Shown here: positions 8,162 to 17,079 of the stretch, piece after piece
Position numbering within the stretch: the stretch's first letter is position 1
How the letters are laid out: each line of letters opens with the position of its first letter
Assembly: GCF_900143545.1 (NCBI RefSeq)
Contig: NZ_FREV01000007.1
Coordinates: 124,001-188,000, forward strand
Length of the DNA: 64,000 nucleotides
Direction of reading: 5' to 3'
From: Loktanella sp. Alg231-35
GTDB lineage: Bacteria; Pseudomonadota; Alphaproteobacteria; Rhodobacterales; Rhodobacteraceae
Notes under the pieces: generated by a model
Seen by the model: only the letters and a program-made list of their open reading frames with translations
The model's database searches: none
What the model was told of the DNA's origin: nothing
Translations under genes and position numbers: made by a program

Positions 8162-8934
8162 CGGCTGACGATCGCGGCCAGCTCGGCCGCTGCATCCTGC
8201 AATGGGTCTAGGAATTCGGTTAATTCGGGAAGGTCGTGGCGCAGTTCGGGCGCGTGGATGGACAGGGTTGAAAGCAGCCTGCCCCGGTCATCCGTGATCG
8301 GCACGGCAATCGCGGTCATGCCTTCCATGAATTCCTGATCGTCAGCAGCATAACCGCGGTTGCGTGTCAGTTCCAACTCCTGACGCAGTTCGTCAGGGTT
8401 AGTAATCGTCTTCTCGGTCTGCTTGTTGAGAGTGTAGTTGCGCAAGAAGCGGTCAAGGTAGTCATGTCTGAGCGTGGACAGATACATCTTGCCACTGGCC
8501 GTACAATGAAACGGCACCTGCGTGCCCACAGGCAGTTGGATGCGCAACGGCCAATGGGTTTCAACCCGGTCAAGGTAGAACATGCCGTCGCGCTCTGGGA
8601 TCGCCAGATTGCAGGTCTCGCCCACCTTGATGGCTAGCGCCTTGAGCACCGCAAGGCGCACCGTGCGCAGATGTTCCGACGAAAGCGTATTGGTGGCCAG
8701 CAATCGCATCCGCCGGCCCGGACTGTAGGACCGCCCGTCAATATCGCGTTGCAGGAACCCTTCTGCCTCGGCTGTGGCAAAGAGACGGTGAATGGTGGGT
8801 TTGGGCAGGCCCATCACCTCATTCACCGTTGCCGGGGTCACAGGCACACCGACCTTCGCCACCTCCTCTAGCAAAAAAAGCAGCCGGAGGTTGGTTGGAA
8901 TTTGGCCGGAGTTGCCTTCATTTTCGTCAGTCAT
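8158..8934 (-). CDS. IclR family transcriptional regulator
   Basis: A 258-residue regulator with an N-terminal winged helix (VNEVMGLPKPTIHRLFATAEAE at roughly residues 35-60, split here from the flanking sequence) and an IclR effector domain containing HCTASGKMYLS and the GYAADDQEFMEGM segment. IclR proteins usually control catabolic genes by sensing a pathway metabolite. The ATG at 8934 follows AAGGTGA. It starts 7 bases after the TRAP large-permease gene on the same strand, so it is probably the last gene of that operon and its local regulator. Confidence 0.92.
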   Translation of the reverse strand: MTDENEGNSGQIPTNLRLLFLLEEVAKVGVPVTPATVNEVMGLPKPTIHRLFATAEAEGFLQRDIDGRSYSPGRRMRLLATNTLSSEHLRTVRLAVLKALAIKVGETCNLAIPERDGMFYLDRVETHWPLRIQLPVGTQVPFHCTASGKMYLSTLRHDYLDRFLRNYTLNKQTEKTITNPDELRQELELTRNRGYAADDQEFMEGMTAIAVPITDDRGRLLSTLSIHAPELRHDLPELTEFLDPLQDAAAELAAIVSR

Positions 8935-8941
8935 TGTCACC

Positions 8942-10300
8942 TTACTGTCCCGGCAGGATTGCCAATGCTGTTTGCGGAACAAGTGCTACAAAGAACCAAA
9001 CGCTGATCAATGCAATCAGATAAGGCACAATATAGCGCAACAGTCGGAAATACGGCACGCCCGTCACACCTGACGCCACATATAGGTTCAAACCGTATGG
9101 TGGCGTAACAAACCCGATGGAGGCACCAACAAGGAACACAACCGCAAAGTGGATCGGATCAATACCAACCGACGCCGCGATGGGGGCCAGGATAGGTGCA
9201 AGAATGATTGTCACCGGCAGGGATTCAAGAATCATCCCGGTCACAAACACAATCGCCATCGATGTGAACAACACCGCATAATAGCCGCCCATACCGGTGA
9301 CAAAGTCACCGATAAAGTCTTTGGCGCCCAGCGATGACATTACCTGCTGCATGGCAACTGAAACCGCAATCAAAGGCACAAGGATGCCCGAGATCTGTGC
9401 AGACCGTGATACGATCGACGGGATCTGTGGAAGGGTGAAGCCTTCGACAACGAACATCGATCCATAGCTCTTTTGTTCGACAGGAAGTTCAGCAGAGCTG
9501 CCCATGATCTTGTTCAGCGGATAAGATACCAGACCAATGAACACACAAAAGCCCACGGTGACACCCGCCGCCTCGGTCGGTGAGAAACGACCAGTGTAGA
9601 TACCCCAAAGCACCAGACCGATGGCAAAGAAGCCCAACCATGCGCCGATGCCCGTCTTGACCATGCGCGAAATCGACAGACCGATCAAAACGCCCCAGCC
9701 GTTAATCGTGCAGATGATGAAAGCCGCCGTCATCATGCCCAGAACCATCAGCGATCCTGGAATGATACCCGCGACAAACAGATCCGAAATCGGCAGGTTC
9801 ATCAAGAAACCGTAAACAATGAAAATGATCGATGGCGGGATGATGATACCCACCGTGCCGCCCGCTGCAGCCGTGGCAGCAGAGAAGCGTTCATCATAGT
9901 TACCTTTCACCATTTCGGGGTGCAGCATCGAACCAATGGTCGCTGTCGTCGCCGAATTGGAACCAGAGATCGCAGCGAAAAGGCCACAAGCCGCAATAGA
10001 TGCCATTGCAAGACCGCCACGTAGCCACCCCAAACAAGAATAAGCAAAATCCGACAATCGTCGGGCAATCCCTGATTGGTTGATCAGATCGCCGGTCAGA
10101 ATAAACAGCGGCATCGCCAGCAGGGCAAAGCCTTTGCTGAACACGTTGATCAACTCATTGCCGGTATTGGCCAAAGGCAGCTCAATCACAAAGCTGATAC
10201 CGATGACCCAGTAAAAGATGATCAGCAAAACAGGCGTGCCCAGCATAAAAAACAGCGTCACGGCCAGAGAGATAAGCGTAATCCATGTACCGTCAGACAT
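8942..10300 (-). CDS. dctM: TRAP transporter large permease (DctM type)
   Basis: A 452-residue hydrophobic protein with about 12 membrane helices that forms the sodium-coupled transport channel of a TRAP importer. Family signatures include AISGSNSATTATIGSM, the GIIIPPSIIFIVYG motif and GLNLYVASGVTG near the C terminus. The ATG at 10300 overlaps the dctQ stop as TGATG; a GTG three bases upstream is a possible alternative. Genes for the small permease and binding protein lie upstream in the same operon. Confidence 0.93.
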   Translation of the reverse strand: MSDGTWITLISLAVTLFFMLGTPVLLIIFYWVIGISFVIELPLANTGNELINVFSKGFALLAMPLFILTGDLINQSGIARRLSDFAYSCLGWLRGGLAMASIAACGLFAAISGSNSATTATIGSMLHPEMVKGNYDERFSAATAAAGGTVGIIIPPSIIFIVYGFLMNLPISDLFVAGIIPGSLMVLGMMTAAFIICTINGWGVLIGLSISRMVKTGIGAWLGFFAIGLVLWGIYTGRFSPTEAAGVTVGFCVFIGLVSYPLNKIMGSSAELPVEQKSYGSMFVVEGFTLPQIPSIVSRSAQISGILVPLIAVSVAMQQVMSSLGAKDFIGDFVTGMGGYYAVLFTSMAIVFVTGMILESLPVTIILAPILAPIAASVGIDPIHFAVVFLVGASIGFVTPPYGLNLYVASGVTGVPYFRLLRYIVPYLIALISVWFFVALVPQTALAILPGQ

Positions 10301-10968
10301 CACACGTCCCCCCCGATAACAGCTTGTTTGATAATCGGCGTACCAGCCTTGTAATTGTTGTAGTCCTCAAGCCAGTTGCCGATCACGCGGCCTGACATCA
10401 AGGTAAAGGCGATCGGCACGGTGATGTAGAACCACCACTTCATGACGTCGTCGACGCCGTCGACCAATTGAAAGTTGTCAGCTGACAGCGCAGTAAACCG
10501 CAGCGATGTTGTAATCGCGATCCAGCAAAAACCGAACCAAAGGACGGCATCTAGGGTCAGCGTCGCCATTTGGCCTGTTGGAGCCATCTTGGAACGGAAT
10601 TCGCTAAAGCTCAGGTGCGTGCGCAGCTTGACGTTATAGGAACAGGCGAACCAGGCCATAACCATGAACAAGAAGGGCGGCACTGTTGTTGACCCAGACC
10701 ACTGGCTTGAAAAGACAAAACGGTCAATCACACCCCAACAGATGATGCCTGCAATGATCAAATACATGACCACTGATGTGGTTCGTTCCAGGTGCCTCTC
10801 CAAGAATGGTACTTTGGCATACATGATATGCGCCACGAGGCCGCCCAGGAAAGTCAGGACGAAACAGAACAACCACATGCCGTCCGCATCGAACGCCTGG
10901 CGCATGTCCCACGTACTGCCAGAGAAGATGGCCGGTATCACCGCCACCGCTTCAGCCAATATCGACAT
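10300..10968 (-). CDS. dctQ: TRAP transporter small permease (DctQ type)
   Basis: A 222-residue membrane protein with about four or five helices, in the position and size range of DctQ, which pairs with DctM to form the TRAP membrane complex. It is longer than the common 160-180-residue form. A G-rich ribosome binding site precedes the ATG at 10968. It is coupled to dctM by a TGATG overlap and separated from dctP by 120 bases holding a strong hairpin. Confidence 0.85.
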   Translation of the reverse strand: MSILAEAVAVIPAIFSGSTWDMRQAFDADGMWLFCFVLTFLGGLVAHIMYAKVPFLERHLERTTSVVMYLIIAGIICWGVIDRFVFSSQWSGSTTVPPFLFMVMAWFACSYNVKLRTHLSFSEFRSKMAPTGQMATLTLDAVLWFGFCWIAITTSLRFTALSADNFQLVDGVDDVMKWWFYITVPIAFTLMSGRVIGNWLEDYNNYKAGTPIIKQAVIGGDV

Positions 10969-11030
10969 CTAGGTTCCCCCCTATTGTGTCAGAGTGCCGC
11001 CGCTATGGGGCGGTCTTATTGATGTGAAAC

Positions 11031-11061
11031 GGGCCGGCCGAACTCCTCATTCGGCCGGCCC
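11031..11061 (-). promoter_or_regulatory. Strong intercistronic hairpin between dctP and dctQ
   Basis: A perfect 12-bp GC-rich inverted repeat (11031-11042 and 11050-11061) with a 7-base loop lies 28 bases downstream of the dctP stop on the minus strand. There is no T run, so full termination is unlikely. It may act as a partial terminator or a 3' mRNA stabiliser that raises binding-protein levels above those of the permeases. Confidence 0.6.
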
Positions 11062-11088
11062 CATTCGATGTGTTAGCGAGTGGTCGGG

Positions 11089-12321
11089 TTAGCTCTTCCA
11101 CCAGCGACGTGGTTCAACATTCTCTGGCAGTGTGTCTGCAGAGATCGTGCGTACCTCGTCATAGATTTCCTGATACGTATCCAGACCACCGGACCAGCCG
11201 TTCAGACGCTCGCGCCACTGTTCCCACAGTTGCGGCTGGAATTCAGGTGAACACATTTCTTCGGCTTTACGAATCTCTTCTGCAGAGAGGAACGCGTTGC
11301 GCACGTTATTCTGAGCAAAGATCGTATTTGGAAGCTGTGGATCAGACTGACCCACTGTGTTGATCAGAGCCACTTCGTTGGCAGCCTGAACATGTGTCTG
11401 CGCCCAATAGGACGACTCCATCACCGCATCCTGCAGATACCCATCAAGGCTATCAAAGACAGAGGCAGACATGGCTGTGTGCTCTGTACCGCAGAAGAAG
11501 TTCAGGTGAACAGATTGAGACACAACCGGTGCCATGTTCGCATATGCAACCGCAGACGCCCATGTTTCCGCACCATCGATCAGGCCTTGCTTGAGACCAT
11601 CAAGTGTTTCTTCCCATGCCACCGGAACCGGGTTCAGGTTCAACGCTTCCATCGCGATGCGACCAAGCTGTGTGCCTGTGACACGGTTCTTTGTACCGGC
11701 CAGCTCATCAATTGATGTCACTGTTGGCTTGTCTTCAAAGTTCAGACCCAGCTGGATGCCGCGCAATTCAGCGTGGCTGAACAGGAACTTCAGACCGTGA
11801 CGCTTCTCATAAGGTTCACGCAGCAACGCCATAGAGGCTGGTGAATAGAGGAAGTGATACTGGTCCGCGCGGTTACGGAACATATAGGCATAATCCAGCA
11901 CGTTCAGATATGGCGCACCACCGGCAGAGTTCTGTGTTGATGCCGCATAGATATCAACGATACCCTGCTGCGTTTTCTCAACACATGATGTCTGACCGCA
12001 GATCTGGTTGTCGCCGATGAATTCAACGCGAATCTCACCATCGGTACGCGCTTCAAGGTCACGTGCAAATTCCAATGCACCCGCACGCTCGATCAGCAGG
12101 TTGCGGGCGTTAAAGCCAGCAGCACCAAATTTCAGCGTGAATTTGGCATCTTTTGCGAAACGACGCTCGTAGGTCGATTCTGCCGCTGATGCCAGGTTTG
12201 CAAGGCTCATCGCCCCGCCAAACGTGCCCGCCGCCATCAGCGTCGAGCTCATCCCGTATTGCCCTGCCAGTTTGAACAGATCACGGCGCGAAATGCCGCT
12301 TAGTTTATCTCCAACCTTCAT
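11089..12321 (-). CDS. dctP: TRAP transporter substrate-binding protein (DctP type), Tat-exported
   Basis: This 410-residue periplasmic binding protein has a twin-arginine leader (SRRDLFK at residues 10-16, hydrophobic core, cleavage probably near SANLASAAE), so it should be exported folded. The mature part has DctP-family features (LKFGAAGFNARN start, EIRVEFIGDNQICG, the central TGTQLGRIAMEAL). It captures an unknown organic solute and delivers it to DctQM. A GGGAGG ribosome binding site lies 5 bases before the ATG. It is the first gene of the TRAP operon, divergent from a GMC oxidoreductase. Confidence 0.92.
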   Translation of the reverse strand: MKVGDKLSGISRRDLFKLAGQYGMSSTLMAAGTFGGAMSLANLASAAESTYERRFAKDAKFTLKFGAAGFNARNLLIERAGALEFARDLEARTDGEIRVEFIGDNQICGQTSCVEKTQQGIVDIYAASTQNSAGGAPYLNVLDYAYMFRNRADQYHFLYSPASMALLREPYEKRHGLKFLFSHAELRGIQLGLNFEDKPTVTSIDELAGTKNRVTGTQLGRIAMEALNLNPVPVAWEETLDGLKQGLIDGAETWASAVAYANMAPVVSQSVHLNFFCGTEHTAMSASVFDSLDGYLQDAVMESSYWAQTHVQAANEVALINTVGQSDPQLPNTIFAQNNVRNAFLSAEEIRKAEEMCSPEFQPQLWEQWRERLNGWSGGLDTYQEIYDEVRTISADTLPENVEPRRWWKS

Positions 12322-12345
12322 GTTTTCCTCCCATGTTGTCGATTA

Positions 12346-12364
12346 TTGAGACTTTTCGTTTCAA
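12346..12364. promoter_or_regulatory. Inverted repeat in the dctP/GMC divergent region (candidate IclR operator)
   Basis: TTGAGAC at 12346-12352 and GTTTCAA at 12358-12364 form an inverted repeat with one mismatch and a 5-base centre. The half-site resembles the TGAAAC/GTTTCA half-sites of the IclR-family regulator KdgR. It sits 25 bases upstream of dctP and just before a TATAGT (12375-12380) that could serve the GMC gene, so one site could control both directions. Confidence 0.45.
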
Positions 12365-12428
12365 AAAAGCCTAGTATAGTCTGACCGTTCTGCATAGAGT
12401 TTTCTCACATCAAGGGGGAGAAAGAGCA

Positions 12429-14024
12429 TTGGAAGCCGATTTTATCATTGTTGGGGCGGGGTCTGCGGGCTGTGTCGTGGCCAATAGGCTCAGTGCAAAC
12501 CCAGCCCATAAGGTGATTCTGCTTGAGGCGGGTGGTCGTGACCTGAACCCATGGATACACGTTCCGGTGGGCTACTTTAAAACTATCCACAATCCCAAGG
12601 TTGACTGGTGTTACAAAACGGAACCAGATCCTGGCCTGAATGGGCGGTCCATCGAATGGCCCCGCGGCAAGGTTCTGGGCGGGTCTTCGTCCCTGAACGG
12701 ATTGCTTTATGTCCGCGGCCAACCGCAGGATTATGATCGTTGGCGTCAGATGGGAAACAGTGGCTGGGGCTGGGACGATGTGCTGCCGCTGTTCAAACGC
12801 GCCGAAAAGAACGAGCGCGGCGCAGACGAATTCCACGGCGATCAGGGGCCGCTATCGGTCTCCAACATGCGTATTCAGCGCCCGATCACTGATGCCTGGG
12901 TCGCCGCAGCACAAGCGGCAGGCTACAAGTTCAACCCCGACTACAATGGGGCCGATCAAGAAGGCGTCGGTTTTTTCCAACTGACGTCACGCAATGGCCG
13001 CCGGTGCAGCACGGCTGTCGCTTACCTCAACCCGGTAAAGTCTCGCGAGAACCTGCAAATCATCACCCATGCCCAGGTCGAAAAAGTCGTTTTCGAAGGC
13101 AAGCGCGCCACGGGTGTCACTTACACCGACCGCAGCGGCAATCTACAGACGATCAAGGCGCGCAAGGAAATTATCCTCTCTGGCGGGGCTATCAACTCGC
13201 CCCAGATCCTGATGCTTTCGGGCATTGGAGAGGCCGCACAACTGGCCGAAAACGGGATCGACGTTGTCAACGACCTGCCGGGCGTCGGAAAGAATATGCA
13301 GGACCATTTGCAGGCACGACTGGTTTATAAATGCAATGAGCCCACGTTGAACGACGAGGTCAGCTCGCTCTTTGGTCAGGCCAAGATCGGTTTGAAGTAC
13401 CTGATGTTCCGCTCCGGCCCGATGACGATGGCCGCTAGCCTTGCCACAGGGTTCCTTAAGACGCGCGAGGATGTGGAAACACCCGACATTCAGTTCCACG
13501 TGCAACCACTATCCGCTGAAAACCCCGGCAAAGGGGCTGACAAGTTTTCAGCCTTCACGATGTCGGTCTGTCAGCTGCGGCCTGAATCCAAAGGCGAGAT
13601 CAGGTTGCAGGGAAGTGATCCCAAGACCTATCCCAAGATCATCCCGAATTATCTGTCCACAGAAACAGACTGCCGCACGGTTGTCGCAGGTGTGAACATC
13701 GCCCGCACCATCGCAAGGCATGCGCCACTGACCTCAAAAATCAGCGAAGAGTTCCGTCCTCATGCTGACTTGCCGATGGATGACTACGACGCAACGCTGG
13801 ACTGGGCGCGCAACAACACCGCGTCGATCTACCACCCCACTGGCACCTGCAAGATGGGCACAGGCAAAGAAGCGGTTGTGGACGAACGTCTGCGCGTGCG
13901 TGGCATCGAAGGGCTACGCGTTGCCGACTGTTCAATTATGCCAGAGATCGTGTCCGGCAACACAAACGCGCCTGCCATCATGATTGGGGAAAAGGCGTCA
14001 GATCTGATTTTGGCTGACGCCTAA
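12429..14024 (+). CDS. GMC family FAD-dependent alcohol/choline dehydrogenase
   Basis: A 531-residue flavoenzyme of the glucose-methanol-choline family. It has the N-terminal dinucleotide motif IIVGAGSAGCVVANRLS, the GGSSSLNGLLYVRG signature 1, LSGGAINSPQILMLSGIG (signature 2) and the C-terminal HPTGTCKMG catalytic region. Such enzymes oxidise primary alcohols to aldehydes; the substrate is unknown. It appears to start with TTG at 12429, preceded by GGGGAG at suitable spacing. It is divergent from a TRAP operon that ends in an iclR gene, suggesting that the imported solute is its substrate. It overlaps nrdJ tail-to-tail by 4 bases. Confidence 0.92.
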   Translation: MEADFIIVGAGSAGCVVANRLSANPAHKVILLEAGGRDLNPWIHVPVGYFKTIHNPKVDWCYKTEPDPGLNGRSIEWPRGKVLGGSSSLNGLLYVRGQPQDYDRWRQMGNSGWGWDDVLPLFKRAEKNERGADEFHGDQGPLSVSNMRIQRPITDAWVAAAQAAGYKFNPDYNGADQEGVGFFQLTSRNGRRCSTAVAYLNPVKSRENLQIITHAQVEKVVFEGKRATGVTYTDRSGNLQTIKARKEIILSGGAINSPQILMLSGIGEAAQLAENGIDVVNDLPGVGKNMQDHLQARLVYKCNEPTLNDEVSSLFGQAKIGLKYLMFRSGPMTMAASLATGFLKTREDVETPDIQFHVQPLSAENPGKGADKFSAFTMSVCQLRPESKGEIRLQGSDPKTYPKIIPNYLSTETDCRTVVAGVNIARTIARHAPLTSKISEEFRPHADLPMDDYDATLDWARNNTASIYHPTGTCKMGTGKEAVVDERLRVRGIEGLRVADCSIMPEIVSGNTNAPAIMIGEKASDLILADA

Positions 14025-16303
14025 CCACATTTCGAATAGCCGCATGACCCACAGGTCATGCAGCCTTCGACCATACGCAGGTCAAAAGACCCGCAAGACG
14101 AACAGGCCTTGCCCTTGGGTCCGCCATTGATCGCGACCACATCCGCCTGCGGATCGGCCTTTAGCCCCATGCCTTCGCCCGCAAGGAACCCGATTGCGAT
14201 CATGTGTTTTTCGATCACCCCGCCAATCGCGGCGAGGATTGATGGCACGTATTTGCCCTGCATCCATGCACCACCACGCGGATCGAACACGGCTTTGAGT
14301 TCCTCAACCACAAACGACACATCACCCCCGCGCCGGAACACCGCTGAGATCATACGAGTCAGCGCCACGGTCCACGCAAAATGCTCCATATTTTTGGAGT
14401 TGATGAAGACCTCAAACGGACGCCGGTGCCCTGCAATCACCAAATCATTCACGGTGATATAGATCGCATGCTCACTATCTGGCCATTTGAGCTTGTAAGT
14501 CGCACCCTCCAACTCCTGCGGGCGGTCCAGCGGTTCGGACATGTAAACCACCTCTGCGCCCTCATCCCCGGTTGTCACTTGGGCGGGGACTTCAGATGGT
14601 GACGCCTCCTCTGACACGGACAACACAGACCCGGTCACATCATTGGGTCGGTAGGTTGTGCAACCCTTACAGCCCTGATCCCAAGCGGCCATGTAGACCT
14701 CTTTGAAATCATCAAAGCTGATGTCCTCGGGGCAGTTGATCGTCTTTGAGATTGATGAATCAATCCACTTCTGCGCTGCGGCTTGCATGCGCACATGATC
14801 CAGAGGGGCCAGTGTCTGGGCATTCACAAAGTAGTCCGGCAGCGGTTCGTCACCCTTCAGGTCACGCCACATCTGCACGGCATAGTCGACAACTTCTTCC
14901 TCGGTCCGGCTTCCATCTTTTTGCAAAACCTTTCGTGTATAAGCATAGGCAAACACGGGCTCGATCCCCGACGACACATTGCCCGCGTAAAGGCTGATCG
15001 TTCCGGTGGGGGCAATTGAGGTGAGCAGTGCATTTCTAATCCCATGCTCCGCAATCGCCTCGCGTACATCCTTATCCATCGCCTGCATCGCGCCACTGGC
15101 CAAAAACTGGTCCGCGTCAAACAGGGGAAACGCCCCCTTTTCTTTCGCCAAGTCAACCGACGCCAGATAAGCGGCCCGCGCAATCTGATGCATCCATGTG
15201 TCGGTCTGCGCTGCGGCCTCCTCTGACCCATAGCGCAAGCCAACCATCAACAAAGCATCCGCCAGACCAGTGACCCCCAGCCCAATCCGGCGCTTGGCGC
15301 GCGCTTCAGCTGCTTGCGCCTCCAACGGAAAGCGCGAGGCATCTACAACATTGTCCATCATGCGCACAGCCGTCGCGACCAATTCGCCCAGCGCGTCTTC
15401 GTCCAGCGCCGCCGCATCCCCAAATGGGTCCGCCACCAGCCGCGCCATGTTGATCGACCCCAGCAGACACGCACCATAGGGTGGCAAAGGCTGCTCTCCG
15501 CAGGGGTTCGTCGCTGCAATCGTCTCGCAATAGTTCAGGTTATTCATCTGATTAATACGGTCGATAAAGATCACGCCGGGTTCAGCATAATCATAGGTCG
15601 ATTTCATAATCGCATCCCACAGATCACGGGCCTGCACGGTGCGATAAGTTTCACCGCTGAACACCAGATCCCACGGGCCATCGGCCTTCACCGCTTCCAT
15701 GAATGGATCGGTGACCAGCACGGACATGTTGAACATGCGCAGGCGGGCGGGATCCGATTTCGCGGTGATGAATTCTTCTACATCCGGGTGATCACACCGC
15801 ATGGTCGCCATCATCGCACCCCGGCGGGATCCGGCAGACATGATCGTGCGGCACATCGCGTCCCAGACATCCATAAATGACAAAGGGCCGGATGCATCCG
15901 CAGCAACACCCTTCACATCGGCGCCCTTGGGACGGATGGTCGAGAAATCATAGCCGATGCCGCCACCCTGCTGCATGGTCAGCGCTGCCTCTTTGAGCAT
16001 ATCAAAGATACCGCCCATGCTGTCAGGCACCGTGCCCATGACAAAGCAGTTGAACAAGGTCACCGACCGCGCGGTTCCAGCGCCTGCCGTAATGCGACCA
16101 GCAGGCAAATATTTGAAATCAGCCAAAGCGTCGTAGAACTTGCCTTCCCACGCCTTAGGGTCATCCTCGACCGAGGCCAATGATGTGGCAATGCGCGTCC
16201 AAGTATCTTTAACCGTCTTATCAATCGGGGTCCCGCCCGCTTCTTTGAACCGGTACTTCATGTCCCAAATCTGTTGTGCGATGGGGGCTGAGAACGCGGT
16301 CAT
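14021..16303 (-). CDS. nrdJ: Adenosylcobalamin-dependent (class II) ribonucleoside-diphosphate reductase
   Basis: A 760-residue enzyme that reduces ribonucleotides to deoxyribonucleotides with a B12-derived radical and needs no NrdB partner or oxygen. Motifs include the FNCFVMGTVPDSM substrate region, NPCGEQPLPPYGACLLGSIN and APTGTISLYAGN. The C-terminal cysteine cluster (ACSSCGS, GCMTCGSCGYSKCG) fits the mobile redox tail of class II enzymes. The ATG at 16303 has AGGAG upstream; the open frame from 16333 adds nothing expected. It overlaps the convergent GMC gene by 4 bases at shared stops. Confidence 0.95.
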   Translation of the reverse strand: MTAFSAPIAQQIWDMKYRFKEAGGTPIDKTVKDTWTRIATSLASVEDDPKAWEGKFYDALADFKYLPAGRITAGAGTARSVTLFNCFVMGTVPDSMGGIFDMLKEAALTMQQGGGIGYDFSTIRPKGADVKGVAADASGPLSFMDVWDAMCRTIMSAGSRRGAMMATMRCDHPDVEEFITAKSDPARLRMFNMSVLVTDPFMEAVKADGPWDLVFSGETYRTVQARDLWDAIMKSTYDYAEPGVIFIDRINQMNNLNYCETIAATNPCGEQPLPPYGACLLGSINMARLVADPFGDAAALDEDALGELVATAVRMMDNVVDASRFPLEAQAAEARAKRRIGLGVTGLADALLMVGLRYGSEEAAAQTDTWMHQIARAAYLASVDLAKEKGAFPLFDADQFLASGAMQAMDKDVREAIAEHGIRNALLTSIAPTGTISLYAGNVSSGIEPVFAYAYTRKVLQKDGSRTEEEVVDYAVQMWRDLKGDEPLPDYFVNAQTLAPLDHVRMQAAAQKWIDSSISKTINCPEDISFDDFKEVYMAAWDQGCKGCTTYRPNDVTGSVLSVSEEASPSEVPAQVTTGDEGAEVVYMSEPLDRPQELEGATYKLKWPDSEHAIYITVNDLVIAGHRRPFEVFINSKNMEHFAWTVALTRMISAVFRRGGDVSFVVEELKAVFDPRGGAWMQGKYVPSILAAIGGVIEKHMIAIGFLAGEGMGLKADPQADVVAINGGPKGKACSSCGSFDLRMVEGCMTCGSCGYSKCG

Positions 16304-16508
16304 GGCAGGGAATCTCCTCTTGGCGGCAGGCAAGGTCTACATCTTACGTGTTGGGATTTCACTTTGGAATGGTGAATCAGAGCGTCTCGACGTCACATAG
16401 AAATTTCAATCATCATGAATCGCGTTCGACCAAAGAGAGAGGCAGAGAATTGTGATGCCCGTCAGGTTGAAAATGCGGTTGGTCAACATCGCCGCAGGCG
16501 TAGTGTGT

Positions 16509-16523
16509 ACCACATATAGTGGT
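16509..16523. promoter_or_regulatory. Candidate NrdR box upstream of nrdJ
   Basis: ACCACATATAGTGGT is a symmetric site (ACCAC/GTGGT arms around ATATA) that resembles the NrdR box consensus acaCwAtATaTwGtgt. It lies about 205 bases upstream of nrdJ and 92 bases upstream of the divergent DUF1489 gene. Only one copy is visible, whereas NrdR boxes usually come in pairs, so the call is tentative. The rest of 16304-16614 shows no gene. Confidence 0.4.
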
Positions 16524-16614
16524 TGATCTCAAGATTTACGCCACATAAGACTTTACTCCGACGCGCATTGATTACCGGCCACTGCGCCTTACTATTAGCA
16601 TCCCGAGGGAATTG

Positions 16615-17046
16615 ATGTCGAAAACTGTCCACATGCTCAAACTATCCGTCGGCACTGAAGATGTGGCGGGGCTCGCAGCATGGCAAGCGACAAAGCGCGC
16701 GCAGTCCGACGACGGTTTGCCGCGCCACATCACCCGGATGTGGCCCAAGCGTGGCGACGAAGTCCTTAACGGTGGGTCTATTTACTGGGTGATCAAAGGC
16801 GTGATCCTCTGCCGACAACCCATCCTACGGCTTGACGAACACCTGTCCGCCGACGGGATTCGCCGCTGTGCAATCACCTGCAAACCGGGGCTGGTGCGGG
16901 TGGAAGCGACCCCAAAGCGTGCTTTCCAAGGCTGGCGGTATCTGCCCATTGGCGACGCCCCCCGCGATCTGCCTGAAGGACGACAGGACGAAGAGGCGCT
17001 GCCGCCCGAGCTCTCCAAAGCGCTCGCCGCGATTGGCGTGCGCTAA
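16615..17046 (+). CDS. DUF1489 family protein
   Basis: A 143-residue soluble protein with the DUF1489 pattern found in alphaproteobacteria: an N-terminal HMLKLSVGTED, the HITRMWPKRGDEVLNGGSIY segment and a C-terminal FQGWRYL. Its function is unknown. GAGGGA precedes the ATG at 16615. It is divergent from nrdJ and followed after 33 bases by an acyl-CoA synthetase gene on the same strand. Confidence 0.85.
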   Translation: MSKTVHMLKLSVGTEDVAGLAAWQATKRAQSDDGLPRHITRMWPKRGDEVLNGGSIYWVIKGVILCRQPILRLDEHLSADGIRRCAITCKPGLVRVEATPKRAFQGWRYLPIGDAPRDLPEGRQDEEALPPELSKALAAIGVR

Positions 17047-17079
17047 GTCCTGTGCCATGGTCCTCTTAGGAGGACCGCC

